From the NCBI GenBank assembly GCA_035497735.1, contig DATJCX010000005.1, positions 30,539 to 94,538 of the forward strand: a stretch of DNA of 64,000 nucleotides, read 5' to 3'. The position numbers were made by a program, and so were the translations under genes. A model generated the notes under the pieces. That model saw nothing but the letters and a program-made list of their open reading frames with translations. It had not been told where the DNA came from and did not search any database. Every line of letters begins with the position of its first letter. Position 1 is the first letter of the stretch. Shown piece after piece: positions 50,839 through 60,129 of the stretch. The DNA comes from Brumimicrobium sp035497735 (lineage in GTDB: Bacteria > Bacteroidota > Bacteroidia > Flavobacteriales_D > Crocinitomicaceae).

Positions 50839-52614
50839 ATGAGTTTAGCAGAGAGTTCTAAAAAAGAGGTGTTTGGGCATCCAGCTGGATTGTTTATTCT
50901 CTTTTTAACTGAAATGTGGGAACGTTTTTCCTTCTATGGAATGCGTGGTATCCTAGCATTATATATTGCTACTTCTGCTTCAGCAGCAGATCCTGGTTTA
51001 GGATGGAGTACAAAGGATGCGCTTTGGCTTTTTGGGTGGTACTCGATGTTGGTTTATGTTTCTGCAATTCCAGGGGGTTGGATCGCAGATAAATTCCTTG
51101 GACAGAAGAAAACCGTTATGATAGGTGGGTTTTTACTAGTTTTAGGTCACTCTATTCTTGCTATACCTCAAAATTGGGCGTTTTTTACAGGACTAGGATT
51201 TATTATTCTAGGAGTTGGTGGTTTGAAGTCGAATATCTCTACCATGGTTGGTGGACTTTATGAACCAAACGACCTTCGAAGAGAAAAAGGATTTACAATT
51301 TTCTATATCGGAATTAATATCGGTGCTTTACTAGCAAGTATAAGTGTTGGATTAGTTGCTTACTATTACGGTTGGCACTATGGTTTTGGACTTGCAGGAA
51401 TAGGAATGTTAATTGGACAAATAATTTTTATTTGGGGACAGAAGTTCTTAGTAGGAGTTGGAGAATTCTCTGGAGGTGACAAAGCTTCTGAAGAGGAAAA
51501 GGCAGCAGCAAAAAGACCGCTAACAAAGATTGAGAAGGATAGAATTATCGTATTGTTACTTTCATTTTTAATCATTATTGTTTTCTGGGGTGCTTACGAA
51601 CAAGCAGGTGGATTGATGAATCTTTATACAGATACAAAGATTGATAGAACAATTGGACTGAGTTGGATGCAAGAAATTCCAGCAGCCGTTTTCCAAGGTT
51701 TACCTGCCTTTTATATTATTGTTTTTGGAACGGCTATCGCTAGTTTTTGGGTTTGGTGGCAAAAGAAAGGACGAGAGTCTTCCTCTTTATTCAAAATGGC
51801 CATAGGAACGATAATTATGGGTCTGGGTTACATCTTTATGATTTTTGCATCGAAAGAAGCAAGTGCTGATAACTTCGGAAAAGCTGCAATGATGTGGATT
51901 GTTTTAGCCTATTTATTCCATACGATAGGGGAATTGTCAACTTCACCTGTTGCGCTTTCTTTTATTACGAAATTGGCTCCTATAAAGTACGCTTCACTTA
52001 TGATGGGTGTGTACTTTGCTGCCTCGGGTTTAGGAGATAAGTTAGCAGGAAATATTGGTGAAATGTCGCAATTAGAACCTTATAGAGCAGAAGTTGTAGC
52101 AGAAAAAGAAGCGTTATTGCCGTTTATGACTAAAGATTCAATGCGAATTAAAGACGTTTCTAATAACCTCATTACAGTTTATGATTATCCAATTAATGAA
52201 GATTTAGCTTTTGAAATAAAAAGTAAGGTTTATTTAGAAGATGGAGAAATTCATTTTAGCGAATATGAAACAGATCACGTATTTACAGAAGCTGTTGTTA
52301 TGGATGAGTCTGATTACGTTGAACTTAAGTCTGTTTTAGAAACGAGTAATGCAACTGTTTCTAATCCAAATCATGCCCGCGTTTTATTTGAAAAAGATGA
52401 CGATGCACGAAACATTATTGACAACAAAGGAGATGGGAAAGAATATTATATTAGTTTTGTCTTGGAAGAAGAACAAAGTAAAATGGAATATAAGACCTTT
52501 ATAGGACTTGTCTTATTCACGGTAAGCTTTGGACTTCTTTTACTATTGTTTTTGAAAAAATTGAAAGCGTTAACACATGGAGCAGAAGATACTCCAAAAG
52601 AAGTAATAGAATAA
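50839..52614 (+). CDS. Proton-dependent oligopeptide transporter (POT), first copy
   Basis: 591 residues, major facilitator fold. EMWERFSFYGMRGIL is the ExxERFxYYG proton-coupling motif, then GGWIADKFLGQKKT, and FTIFYIGINIGAL corresponds to the PTR2 signature. It imports di- and tripeptides with protons. The transporter core is shorter than the protein: from about residue 415 to 548 a hydrophilic insertion of about 130 residues, lying before the last membrane helix, is presumably periplasmic and of unknown role. Paired with the next gene, 28 bases apart. Confidence 0.93.
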   Translation: MSLAESSKKEVFGHPAGLFILFLTEMWERFSFYGMRGILALYIATSASAADPGLGWSTKDALWLFGWYSMLVYVSAIPGGWIADKFLGQKKTVMIGGFLLVLGHSILAIPQNWAFFTGLGFIILGVGGLKSNISTMVGGLYEPNDLRREKGFTIFYIGINIGALLASISVGLVAYYYGWHYGFGLAGIGMLIGQIIFIWGQKFLVGVGEFSGGDKASEEEKAAAKRPLTKIEKDRIIVLLLSFLIIIVFWGAYEQAGGLMNLYTDTKIDRTIGLSWMQEIPAAVFQGLPAFYIIVFGTAIASFWVWWQKKGRESSSLFKMAIGTIIMGLGYIFMIFASKEASADNFGKAAMMWIVLAYLFHTIGELSTSPVALSFITKLAPIKYASLMMGVYFAASGLGDKLAGNIGEMSQLEPYRAEVVAEKEALLPFMTKDSMRIKDVSNNLITVYDYPINEDLAFEIKSKVYLEDGEIHFSEYETDHVFTEAVVMDESDYVELKSVLETSNATVSNPNHARVLFEKDDDARNIIDNKGDGKEYYISFVLEEEQSKMEYKTFIGLVLFTVSFGLLLLLFLKKLKALTHGAEDTPKEVIE

Positions 52615-52642
52615 TTTTAAAATTTAATATTAAGAATAGATT

Positions 52643-54793
52643 ATGGCTACAGTAGAAACCATTGACGATGGACATAAAAGTTTCTTTGAAACAAAAGTTT
52701 TAGGACATCCAGCAGGATTATTTGTACTCTTTTTTACCGAGATGTGGGAAAGATTCTCCTTCTACGGAATGAGAGTGTTGTTAATTAACTTTTTAACTAT
52801 TGCAGCAATTGGTAGTAATCCTGGTTGGGAATGGTCTTCTGGGAATGCAGGAGCATTATTCGGTACCTATGCTGGATTACTTTATCTAACACCAATAGTA
52901 GGAGGGGTATTAGCCGATAAGTTTTTAGGTTATCGTTGGGCTGTTTTAGTTGGTTGTGTTGTTATGACACTCGGACATGGTGCCATGGCGCTCGAAACTG
53001 AGACTTCTCTTTATATGGGATTAGGTTTACTTGTTATTGGAACTGGTTTCTTTAAGCCGAATATTACTTCGATTATTTCAGAAATGTATGTTTATCTTCC
53101 TGAGAAGAAAGACTCTGCTTATACTTTGTTTTACATGGGTGTCAACTCAGGGGCATTCTTCGGAATGATGCTTTGTGGATACTTAGCAGAAAGAGTTGGT
53201 TGGTCATGGGGATTCGGATTAGCAGGTATCTTCATGCTATTCGGAACACTACAGTTTTTATTGGCAAAGCCGCTTTTCGGAAAAATTGGTGCACCACCAG
53301 TTAAAGGAGAAGCTAGAACAGAAGTTGAAGAAGTATCAAACTTTGATGCTGATGGTAATGAGAAAACATTTGAGCAAAAAGTTATTGACTCTGGTAATAA
53401 GGACAACAAGTTTACCCTAATCGATAAAATTCTAATTGTTATTACAGCTGTTATCGGTCTATTGTATCTGATTAATGATCCAATGTCTAAAATTGCTGAA
53501 ATTCACCTTTTACCAGAAGAGTTTATTATATCTAAAGATATTTTACCTGGTCCTATAGTGATTACTATTATTGGACTGGTTCTCTTCTTATACTTAGTAT
53601 TCTCTCGTATATTCAGATATGATGCCATTGTAAGAGACCGAATGATTGCAGTAATCATTTTTGCTTTCTTTACAGTATTATTCTTTATTCCGTTTGAACA
53701 AGCAGCTACTTCCATGGTGATTTTCGCACGTGACTTTACAGAACGTGTAATGACCGGTACGGCAGCTACGATATTTAATGTTGTGAATACACTTTTAACG
53801 GTTATTCCTTTACTGATTATTACTTGGGTGCTTTTCCTATTAAATAAAAGAACGTTTAAGAAAATACCAGGAAGTAATATCGTGTTGGCTTTATGTTTTG
53901 CTTTGGTTTGGGGTGTTGTAGTTTGGATGTTAGCAAGAGACTTCTCTAGCGTTTCATATGAGGTAACATACAAAGCTGTAGCCGTAGAGCAAGTTGACAA
54001 AAATGGTGATTTGGAGATTGTTTATGAACCTATTACAGCGGCTAGACCATTGTTAGAAGGAGAAGTTGCTGTTGACCATATTTTAGATTTTTCAACAAAC
54101 GAATCATTAGAAGTTGGACAGCCTGTAGCAGCCCATTTAGAATTAGGGAAATTTGTTTACCTAAACGAGGCACAAAATACGAAGTTGGATTCCGATTATA
54201 CTGCTAGCAACCTTAAGTCGCAAATAGTAACGGGAACTGTTGCGGAAATTAAGGAGAATGAAGTGGAAATTACTGCCTCATGGTTTAGTATTTTGAACTC
54301 TTTCTTCATTATTGCCTTAGCTTCTGTGTTTTCGAAGTGGTGGGAAAGTAAATATAATCCTTCAGCCGCAATGAAGTATGGACTTGGACTCTTGGTTATG
54401 AGTGTTGGATTCGCAATCTTAGCGTATGGAGCTCGTGTTATACCTCCAGGTGCAGAAGCAGGTGCAGTTAGGGTGGGAATGATATGGCTTATTTTAGCCT
54501 ACCTATTCCACACTTTAGGGGAATTGTTCTTATCTCCAGTAGGATTGTCTTACGTGAGTAAATTGGTTCCTGGAAGAATGATTGCCTTTATGTTTGGTAT
54601 GTGGTATTTAGCCATTGCTATTGGAAATAAAATTGCCGCTTCATTAGGAGGAATGGTGGATAAAGCACAGGATGATCCTGACTTTACATTGACTTCATTC
54701 TTCTTGATATTTACAATTGTTCCTGCAGTAGCAGGGGTTGCGGTGATACTTTTAAATCCGATTTTAAAGAAATTAATGCACGGAGTAAAATAG
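52643..54793 (+). CDS. Proton-dependent oligopeptide transporter (POT), second copy
   Basis: 716 residues, about 200 longer than typical bacterial POTs. EMWERFSFYGMRVLLINF at the start, GGVLADKFLGYRWAVLV, and YTLFYMGVNSGAFFG. One hydrophilic insertion of about 110 residues (about 433-543; starts SVSYEVTYKAVAVEQ) sits after a helix ending WMLARDF and before SWFSILNSFFIIALAS; another shorter charged stretch follows residue 215. The insertions differ in place and sequence from those of the first copy. It is co-transcribed with the first copy and with the following small S4 gene. Confidence 0.93.
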   Translation: MATVETIDDGHKSFFETKVLGHPAGLFVLFFTEMWERFSFYGMRVLLINFLTIAAIGSNPGWEWSSGNAGALFGTYAGLLYLTPIVGGVLADKFLGYRWAVLVGCVVMTLGHGAMALETETSLYMGLGLLVIGTGFFKPNITSIISEMYVYLPEKKDSAYTLFYMGVNSGAFFGMMLCGYLAERVGWSWGFGLAGIFMLFGTLQFLLAKPLFGKIGAPPVKGEARTEVEEVSNFDADGNEKTFEQKVIDSGNKDNKFTLIDKILIVITAVIGLLYLINDPMSKIAEIHLLPEEFIISKDILPGPIVITIIGLVLFLYLVFSRIFRYDAIVRDRMIAVIIFAFFTVLFFIPFEQAATSMVIFARDFTERVMTGTAATIFNVVNTLLTVIPLLIITWVLFLLNKRTFKKIPGSNIVLALCFALVWGVVVWMLARDFSSVSYEVTYKAVAVEQVDKNGDLEIVYEPITAARPLLEGEVAVDHILDFSTNESLEVGQPVAAHLELGKFVYLNEAQNTKLDSDYTASNLKSQIVTGTVAEIKENEVEITASWFSILNSFFIIALASVFSKWWESKYNPSAAMKYGLGLLVMSVGFAILAYGARVIPPGAEAGAVRVGMIWLILAYLFHTLGELFLSPVGLSYVSKLVPGRMIAFMFGMWYLAIAIGNKIAASLGGMVDKAQDDPDFTLTSFFLIFTIVPAVAGVAVILLNPILKKLMHGVK

Positions 54794-54829
54794 TTTTAAA
54801 AAACAACGCCATTAAAAATAAGATGTGTT

Positions 54830-55045
54830 ATGGAGAAAATTGATTTCAATCTTGAAGGAGAATACATTGAATTGATTCAATTATTAAAAGCAACTGGTAT
54901 CGCTCAAACGGGCGGTCATGCCAAGATGATTGTAGATAACAGTGGTGTTATTCGCGATGGTGAGGTGGAAGAAAGAAGAAGAGCTAAATTGAAAAAAGGC
55001 GATATTATAGAAGTGGAAGACGCAGTGAGAATCGAGTTAGTTTAA
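54830..55045 (+). CDS. Small S4-domain RNA-binding protein (YbcJ type)
   Basis: 71 residues, a single S4-like domain: LEGEYIELIQLLKATGIAQTGGHAKMIV followed by GEVEERRRAKLKKGDIIEVED. The type matches YbcJ/RqcP-related RNA-binding proteins, which bind RNA near the ribosome. It starts 36 bases after the second POT gene, so it may be expressed with it. Confidence 0.9.
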   Translation: MEKIDFNLEGEYIELIQLLKATGIAQTGGHAKMIVDNSGVIRDGEVEERRRAKLKKGDIIEVEDAVRIELV

Positions 55046-55121
55046 AACTAAAATCGTTTTACTCGAATGAATCTTTAAAATAAAAAGTATTTTTTTTAAA
55101 ATTTAGGGGGGTAAACCCTTA

Positions 55122-55151
55122 TTGCCGATTTAAACTTCTACCTTATATTTG
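55122..55151 (+). promoter_or_regulatory. Promoter of a candidate small RNA
   Basis: TTG (55122-55124), 19 bases, then TATATTTG (55144-55151): one of the best -33/-7 matches in the window, yet not followed by a gene within 160 bases. Confidence 0.65.
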
Positions 55152-55157
55152 TCGTAT

Positions 55158-55267
55158 AATATTGGTTTAATTAACAAGTGCAAACTAATCAATTATTACT
55201 ACAACTACATTGCACTTGAAAGTTAAAAGAGACCTTTGGTAGTAGAACTGTCAAAGGTCTTTTTTTT
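55158..55267 (+). ncRNA. Candidate small RNA or leader RNA ending in a terminator
   Basis: Transcription from the promoter at 55122-55151 should start near 55158. Two structures follow: CAAGTGCAA (55175-55183) with TTGCACTTG (55210-55218), 9 base pairs around a 26-base loop rich in A, T and C; then AGACCTTTG (55230-55238) with CAAAGGTCT (55252-55260) and a T-run, a clear rho-independent terminator. There is no open frame of useful length between. The next gene has its own -7 box, so the RNA could be a free small RNA; alternatively it is an attenuator-like leader of the LTA-synthase-like gene. I recognise no known RNA family. Confidence 0.5.
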
Positions 55268-55282
55268 ATCCGTAAACTTTCC

Positions 55283-55290
55283 TATTTTTG
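55283..55290 (+). promoter_or_regulatory. -7 box of the LTA-synthase-like gene
   Basis: TATTTTTG, 25 bases before the ATG at 55316. It lies directly after the terminator of the candidate small RNA. Confidence 0.55.
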
Positions 55291-55315
55291 TCGCTATAAA
55301 TATAACTCTTACTGA

Positions 55316-57268
55316 ATGACAAAGTCTAACAAGGGCCTGACCGATAAATCGAACTTTAACAATATTCTAACTATCCTTAAGGTTTACCTTATAGCTTTAG
55401 TAGTATTCACAATTTTTAGAGCCGTCTTGCTGTACACGCAAATTGATAAGATGGGTACAGATACGGGATTAATCACCGTATTCCAATCCTTCTTTATGGG
55501 TTTTCGATTTGACACTGTTATCATTTGCTATGTACTTTTACTGCCTTTTTTACTATTGACTGTTCAGCAATTTATTGGGCGTTCATCAAAGGTGTATACA
55601 CAGATTATTTTCTGGCTGGTTTTCATTTTGTTTACCTTGTCTTTCGTAGTGAGTGGCGCCGACATTCCTTACTTTGAACAATTTTTCTCTAGATTTTCCA
55701 TCACTGCTTTTGAATGGATGGACAGTCCTGTGTTTGTTTTTAAAATGATTCTTGAAGAACCGCGTTTATGGTTGTTTGCGCTTCCTGTTATAGGAATTAT
55801 CTACTTGTTTTATAGAATACTGAAACGAGTGTTGGTTAAAAATAATACTATCACGAAACCACAACAGCCAGTTGTTGCAATTGTAGCTTCTGTTTTGTTT
55901 TTAGGGGTGTTTTTCATGGGAATGCGAGGTCGATTGGATGAGAAGTCACCAATTCGTGTTGGAACAGCTTATTTCAGTGAAGATCCTCTACTGAATCAAT
56001 TGGGATTAAATCCTAATTTTACTTTACTGAAAAGTTATTTAGAAAGTAAAAAAGAAAGTAACCGTCCAGTGCAATTAATGGACAGTGATAAGGCTTTAAA
56101 GAATACTTATGAATTTCTTGAATTTACTCCTTCTTCAGAAGAGTTTCCTTTAAAACGAATTGTTAATGAACTGGAAGACTCAACACATACTTACAATGTC
56201 ATTGTTATCATGATGGAGAGCATGACTGCTGCGAAAATGGGAAGACATGGCAATAGTCACAACATGACGCCATTCTTGGACAGTTTAAGTAGGGAGGGAG
56301 CGTACTTTGAAAATGCCTATAGCGCCGGAATTCATACTTTTAATGGAATTTATAGTACTTTGTTTGCTTATCCTGCATTCTTTAGAAAACACCCGATGAA
56401 AAGCGTTGAAATTCCTTATTTACATGGAATGGGAACAGCTTTTAAGAAAAATGACTACTCAACGCTCTACTTTACAACGCATGACGGTCAATTTGACAAC
56501 GTTGAAGGTTTTCTAAGAGCCAACGATTACGACAGAATAACGACAAAAGCAGATTATCCGCCGGAGAAAGTAAAAACGACCTTGGGGGTTCCAGATGATT
56601 ATATGTTTGAATTTTCAATGCCTATATTGGACGAGATGCATTCGAAAAACAAACCGTTTTTTGCAGCATATATGACTGCAAGTGACCATAAACCTTATTA
56701 TATACCGCCCTATTTTAAACCGAGGAATGATGCAGTTGATAAACAAATCGTAGAGTATGCAGATTATTCCTTGGAAAGACTAATAGAGATGGCTTCCAAG
56801 AAAGACTGGTTCGAAAATACTTTGTTTGTTTTTGTAGCAGATCACGGTTCAGCAATGGGGTCAACTTATGACATCACTTTAGCTTATAACCATGTTCCAA
56901 TGTTGTTTTATGCGCCAAAATTGATTCCAGAAGGAAAAAGTTATACAGAAATGGCTGGTCAAATCGATATTTTTCCTAGTGTAATGGGATTATTGAATTT
57001 GCCTTATGAAGATCATTCTTTAGGTGTGAATCTCTTTAAGAAGGAACGTCCCTATATCTACTTTAACGTAGATGATAAGTATGGGGTAGTGGACCAAGAA
57101 TGGTTGTTAATCGTTAGGAAAGACCAATCGACACTTCACCGCTACCCTGAGAAAGACAAGAAAGATTATGCAGCTGAATATCCTGAGAAGGTTGCTGAAA
57201 TGAAGAAGTATGCTGAATCTCAAATGCAAGTTTATCAAGATGAAGTTTTACTGAAAAGAAATCATTAG
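55316..57268 (+). CDS. LTA-synthase family membrane sulfatase/phosphoglycerol transferase
   Basis: 650 residues. Five N-terminal membrane helices (e.g. YLIALVVFTIFRAVLLY, VIICYVLLLPFLLLTV) are followed by a periplasmic alkaline-phosphatase-like domain: IVIMMESM with the metal glutamate, the Thr in GIHTFNGIYSTLFAYP that corresponds to the LtaS nucleophile, SDHKPYY and FVADHGSAMG. In Gram-positives the family makes lipoteichoic acid; in Gram-negatives relatives transfer phosphoglycerol or phosphoethanolamine to envelope sugars. The acceptor here is unknown. It ends at the terminator at 57274. Confidence 0.9.
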   Translation: MTKSNKGLTDKSNFNNILTILKVYLIALVVFTIFRAVLLYTQIDKMGTDTGLITVFQSFFMGFRFDTVIICYVLLLPFLLLTVQQFIGRSSKVYTQIIFWLVFILFTLSFVVSGADIPYFEQFFSRFSITAFEWMDSPVFVFKMILEEPRLWLFALPVIGIIYLFYRILKRVLVKNNTITKPQQPVVAIVASVLFLGVFFMGMRGRLDEKSPIRVGTAYFSEDPLLNQLGLNPNFTLLKSYLESKKESNRPVQLMDSDKALKNTYEFLEFTPSSEEFPLKRIVNELEDSTHTYNVIVIMMESMTAAKMGRHGNSHNMTPFLDSLSREGAYFENAYSAGIHTFNGIYSTLFAYPAFFRKHPMKSVEIPYLHGMGTAFKKNDYSTLYFTTHDGQFDNVEGFLRANDYDRITTKADYPPEKVKTTLGVPDDYMFEFSMPILDEMHSKNKPFFAAYMTASDHKPYYIPPYFKPRNDAVDKQIVEYADYSLERLIEMASKKDWFENTLFVFVADHGSAMGSTYDITLAYNHVPMLFYAPKLIPEGKSYTEMAGQIDIFPSVMGLLNLPYEDHSLGVNLFKKERPYIYFNVDDKYGVVDQEWLLIVRKDQSTLHRYPEKDKKDYAAEYPEKVAEMKKYAESQMQVYQDEVLLKRNH

Positions 57269-57273
57269 TTATT

Positions 57274-57303
57274 AAAAAAGCCTCACAATTGTGAGGCTTT
57301 TCT
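57274..57303. terminator. Bidirectional terminator
   Basis: GCCTCACAATTGTGAGGC is a perfect 18-base palindrome with an A-run before and T-run after, between two convergent genes. Confidence 0.92.
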
Positions 57304-57324
57304 TATTCTGTAAAGATATACTGA

Positions 57325-59439
57325 CTAATCTTTTAAATTCTGAAGCTCTAATTTTAAAGCATCTACTTCATCTTTTAATTCCTTAATCGCTTCAATTAAA
57401 ACTGGAATTAATTCATTGTATTTAACAGTTTTATATACTGTTTCGTCTCCTAAGTTTCTGAAAACAGCATTCTCTGAAATCATCTCAGGGAATATCGCTT
57501 GAACTTCTTGTGCTATTACACCGTACTGTACACGTTCGTGCATAGTGATGTTTCCGTTGATGTCTCTTTTCGGAGTTTTTAAGGTATAGCTATTACCAGA
57601 TAATTGTGCAATTTTTTCTAAAGCACTAGAGATAGGAGTAATATTACTCTTTAATCTACTGTCACTGATGTCGAACCATCCTTCTATGGAAATACCAGCT
57701 CCTTCAACACCAATATCACGTGTGAAGTATCCAGCCCATCCATTAGTTACGTCAGTTGTTTGCCCATAAATACCTATTACACCAATTCCGTAAACTCCTG
57801 CAGTTGGATAAGTGTTTGTAGCATCATACGGACCTGTATTCGACCCGTAAACTCCAAAGCCGTCTATCTTACTAGATATCCCAACAACTCCGTTGTATCC
57901 TTCTCCACGCACTCCAGAACCTCCATTTGTTCTTAAGTTGTTACCATAAACAGCTGATGTACCAGTTGCCGTTGCAGGAATTTGTCCTGAAACACCGTAG
58001 CCAGCTCCTGAGTTAGATCCTAAAATGGCAGAATTTAATGTGTTCGTACTGTTTGTTTCTGCTTGTAATGAAGCAAATGTATTTGCAGCATTTGTATTAC
58101 GTGCTCTAATTGCTACACCAGTTCCACTATTTGTTGCGTCAATAGCAAAAGACGAGTTCTGGTTAGTTGTAACATTCAATCCTCTTGTTCCTGTACCGGT
58201 ATGATTAATTTCAACCGCTCCGTTATTTGCAGTGATAATTCTACCAGCTCCTGGACCTCCTTCATTATATGCTTGGTTTAATGTATTGTGTGGTCCGCTT
58301 GGTCCACCACCAGTTCCGTCTTGTGCTACAATTTGCCATGATGAACCATCCCAGATATACGAAACACCGTCTGTGCTGTTATAATAAGCTTGATTTATCG
58401 TTGGACTGGTTGGAGCAGTTGCATTTGTTCCAAGCCACTCTATACTGATACCATCATTTCCATTCGTTCCATTTGCTCCTGCTGGTCCTTCTGGTCCTTG
58501 CGGTCCTTGGGGTCCTGCTGGTCCAATTGCTCCGTCAGCTCCTGCTGGTCCTTGAGGTCCTTGAGGTCCTTGTGGTCCTTGTGGTCCAGTTCCTGTTCCA
58601 CTGCCATCTCCGTTACATACGTATTCGGTTGAAGTGATTTCCGATGCTTCTAATATTCCATTTCCATTGGTATCCATACCAAAGTCAATTTTAAATCCAC
58701 CATTTAAACAGTTTGCTCCTGGTGTTTCTGCTGTTGAATTAACCAAAGAGTTTATTCCATTTACACCAGCTGCACCGTTAGTACCTGCTGGTCCTTGTGG
58801 TCCCTGTGGCCCCTGAGGTCCTGTTGCACCTGCCGGTCCTGTTGCTCCGTTAGCACCTGCCGGCCCTTGAGGCCCTTGAGGTCCTTGTGGTCCTGCTGGT
58901 CCTTGTGTACCAGTTCCTCCTCCTAATGGAACGTTGTAAACATCTCCATTTTCTAATGTTAGTGTTAACGACGTTCCGTCATCCACCATATCCATTACTC
59001 CATTTCCAGCTTTTTCAGTATATAAAGCATAAGGTACACTCCATATTTGTTGTGTTCCCATGTTTTTATAACCATTCTTAATGTCAACTTCTACTTTTAG
59101 GAAGTGAAGACCTGTTCCCCAATCAATCTGGGGAAAACTACTAGCACTTAGTTGCGTACCTTGACCGATAATTAGGTTGAATAAGCCTTCGTTATCTGTC
59201 ATTGTATAATGCTCTTCTTTGTATATCTCAGTTCCAGAAGCCTGATCTTTTATAATTGTAAATCTTACTTTTATCTCTTGATTGATTAAAACCAATGAAG
59301 ATGGGTCGGTTCCTGGTAACTGTGCAGCACTGTTGTCAAATGCTACTGCTTGGTAATTCACTCCTTGTGGTGGAGCTTGTGCGATTGTAAAACTTGCAAA
59401 AAGTAATACAAATATTCCTGTGATAATTTTCTTTTTCAT
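57325..59439 (-). CDS. Collagen-like fibre protein with S74 chaperone domain
   Basis: 704 residues. Signal peptide (IITGIFVLLFASFTIAQ). The N-terminal 175 residues are a beta-type globular part; then two collagen-like Gly-x-y blocks, residues about 177-218 (GPAGPQGPQGPQGPAG...) and about 280-324, separated by a 60-residue folded part; then low-complexity beta-helix-like units (GVRGEGYNGVVGISSK, GVYGIGVIGIYGQ). The end (from about residue 590, DSRLKSNI to LNELIPVLIEAI and a coiled coil) is a peptidase S74 / intramolecular chaperone domain, which trimerises and then cuts itself off. This is the plan of phage tail fibres, used here as a surface fibre. Third gene in a leftward operon. Confidence 0.9.
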   Translation of the reverse strand: MKKKIITGIFVLLFASFTIAQAPPQGVNYQAVAFDNSAAQLPGTDPSSLVLINQEIKVRFTIIKDQASGTEIYKEEHYTMTDNEGLFNLIIGQGTQLSASSFPQIDWGTGLHFLKVEVDIKNGYKNMGTQQIWSVPYALYTEKAGNGVMDMVDDGTSLTLTLENGDVYNVPLGGGTGTQGPAGPQGPQGPQGPAGANGATGPAGATGPQGPQGPQGPAGTNGAAGVNGINSLVNSTAETPGANCLNGGFKIDFGMDTNGNGILEASEITSTEYVCNGDGSGTGTGPQGPQGPQGPQGPAGADGAIGPAGPQGPQGPEGPAGANGTNGNDGISIEWLGTNATAPTSPTINQAYYNSTDGVSYIWDGSSWQIVAQDGTGGGPSGPHNTLNQAYNEGGPGAGRIITANNGAVEINHTGTGTRGLNVTTNQNSSFAIDATNSGTGVAIRARNTNAANTFASLQAETNSTNTLNSAILGSNSGAGYGVSGQIPATATGTSAVYGNNLRTNGGSGVRGEGYNGVVGISSKIDGFGVYGSNTGPYDATNTYPTAGVYGIGVIGIYGQTTDVTNGWAGYFTRDIGVEGAGISIEGWFDISDSRLKSNITPISSALEKIAQLSGNSYTLKTPKRDINGNITMHERVQYGVIAQEVQAIFPEMISENAVFRNLGDETVYKTVKYNELIPVLIEAIKELKDEVDALKLELQNLKD

Positions 59440-59467
59440 ATCTAAAGCTATGTTATATCAATATTAA

Positions 59468-60124
59468 TTAGAATCTAGATGTTGCATTAGCGCCAAGGTT
59501 AAAACCTACGTGAACCAATACGCTATTTCCGATGTTTCGTGTTCTTTGGTCTATGTCTTTTTCAATTTGAAGTAAGCCATAACCAAAACGATATTCAGCT
59601 CCTATAGAGAATAAAGGTGTTACTTGGATTTTGGCATTTAATAAACCCATAACTTCCAAATCTAGTCGTCCTAAAGATTCTTCTTTTATGATGTTGTATC
59701 TGTTGTTTCCAATTACTTGTTCTCCACTTACCATATAGTTTACTCCAAAAGCAAGTCCTGGCTGTAAAGAAAGTATTCCAGTATCAACTACGCTGTATAA
59801 ATAACCAACGTTAAGCGCTAAATAATTCAACTTCCAATCAAATGATGTTCCGCTTAATTTAGATTTAGCACCTGCTTGATGAAACATTAATTCTGGACGA
59901 ATAATGTTCTTATTGATATTGACAGCAAGGTTAACTCCTAAGGCTGTGTTTAGTCGGTAACTTAAGTTATCACTCTTTACACCTTCACTGTTGTGAAAGA
60001 TAAAGTTTGAAAATCTAGCACCACCAATCAAATTGATGGAAGTTTCAGGACCGAGATTAGACCTATATTGGGCAAAGGTTGTGGTACCAACCAACAATGC
60101 CGCCATAAAAAGAATTTTTTTCAT
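59468..60124 (-). CDS. Outer-membrane beta-barrel protein
   Basis: 218 residues. Signal peptide ILFMAALLVGTTTFAQ. The mature part has alternating-hydrophobic strands ending in aromatic residues (SYRLNTALGVNLAVNI, KLNYLALNVGYLYSV, LSLQPGLAFGVNYMV, SIGAEYRFGYGLLQI) and a final strand VLVHVGFNLGA that ends in NATSRF with the C-terminal Phe of OMPs. It resembles the porin-family PF13568-type 8-10 strand barrels. Six bases separate it from the upstream gene, so it likely works with the T9SS and collagen-like neighbours. Confidence 0.82.
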   Translation of the reverse strand: MKKILFMAALLVGTTTFAQYRSNLGPETSINLIGGARFSNFIFHNSEGVKSDNLSYRLNTALGVNLAVNINKNIIRPELMFHQAGAKSKLSGTSFDWKLNYLALNVGYLYSVVDTGILSLQPGLAFGVNYMVSGEQVIGNNRYNIIKEESLGRLDLEVMGLLNAKIQVTPLFSIGAEYRFGYGLLQIEKDIDQRTRNIGNSVLVHVGFNLGANATSRF

Positions 60125-60129
60125 GTTCG

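Noticed and set aside
55158..55267. 6S RNA, SRP RNA or tmRNA
   Set aside because: Too short, no large central bubble for 6S, no GGAA-type tip for SRP, and no tRNA-like ends.
58467..58911. Minisatellite or tandem DNA repeat of the GGTCCT type
   Set aside because: The repeats are in frame and encode the Gly-x-y blocks of the collagen-like gene, so they are coding repeats.
57325..59439. Prophage tail fibre gene
   Set aside because: The S74 domain and collagen blocks resemble phage fibres, but there is a signal peptide, T9SS and barrel neighbours, and no other phage gene.
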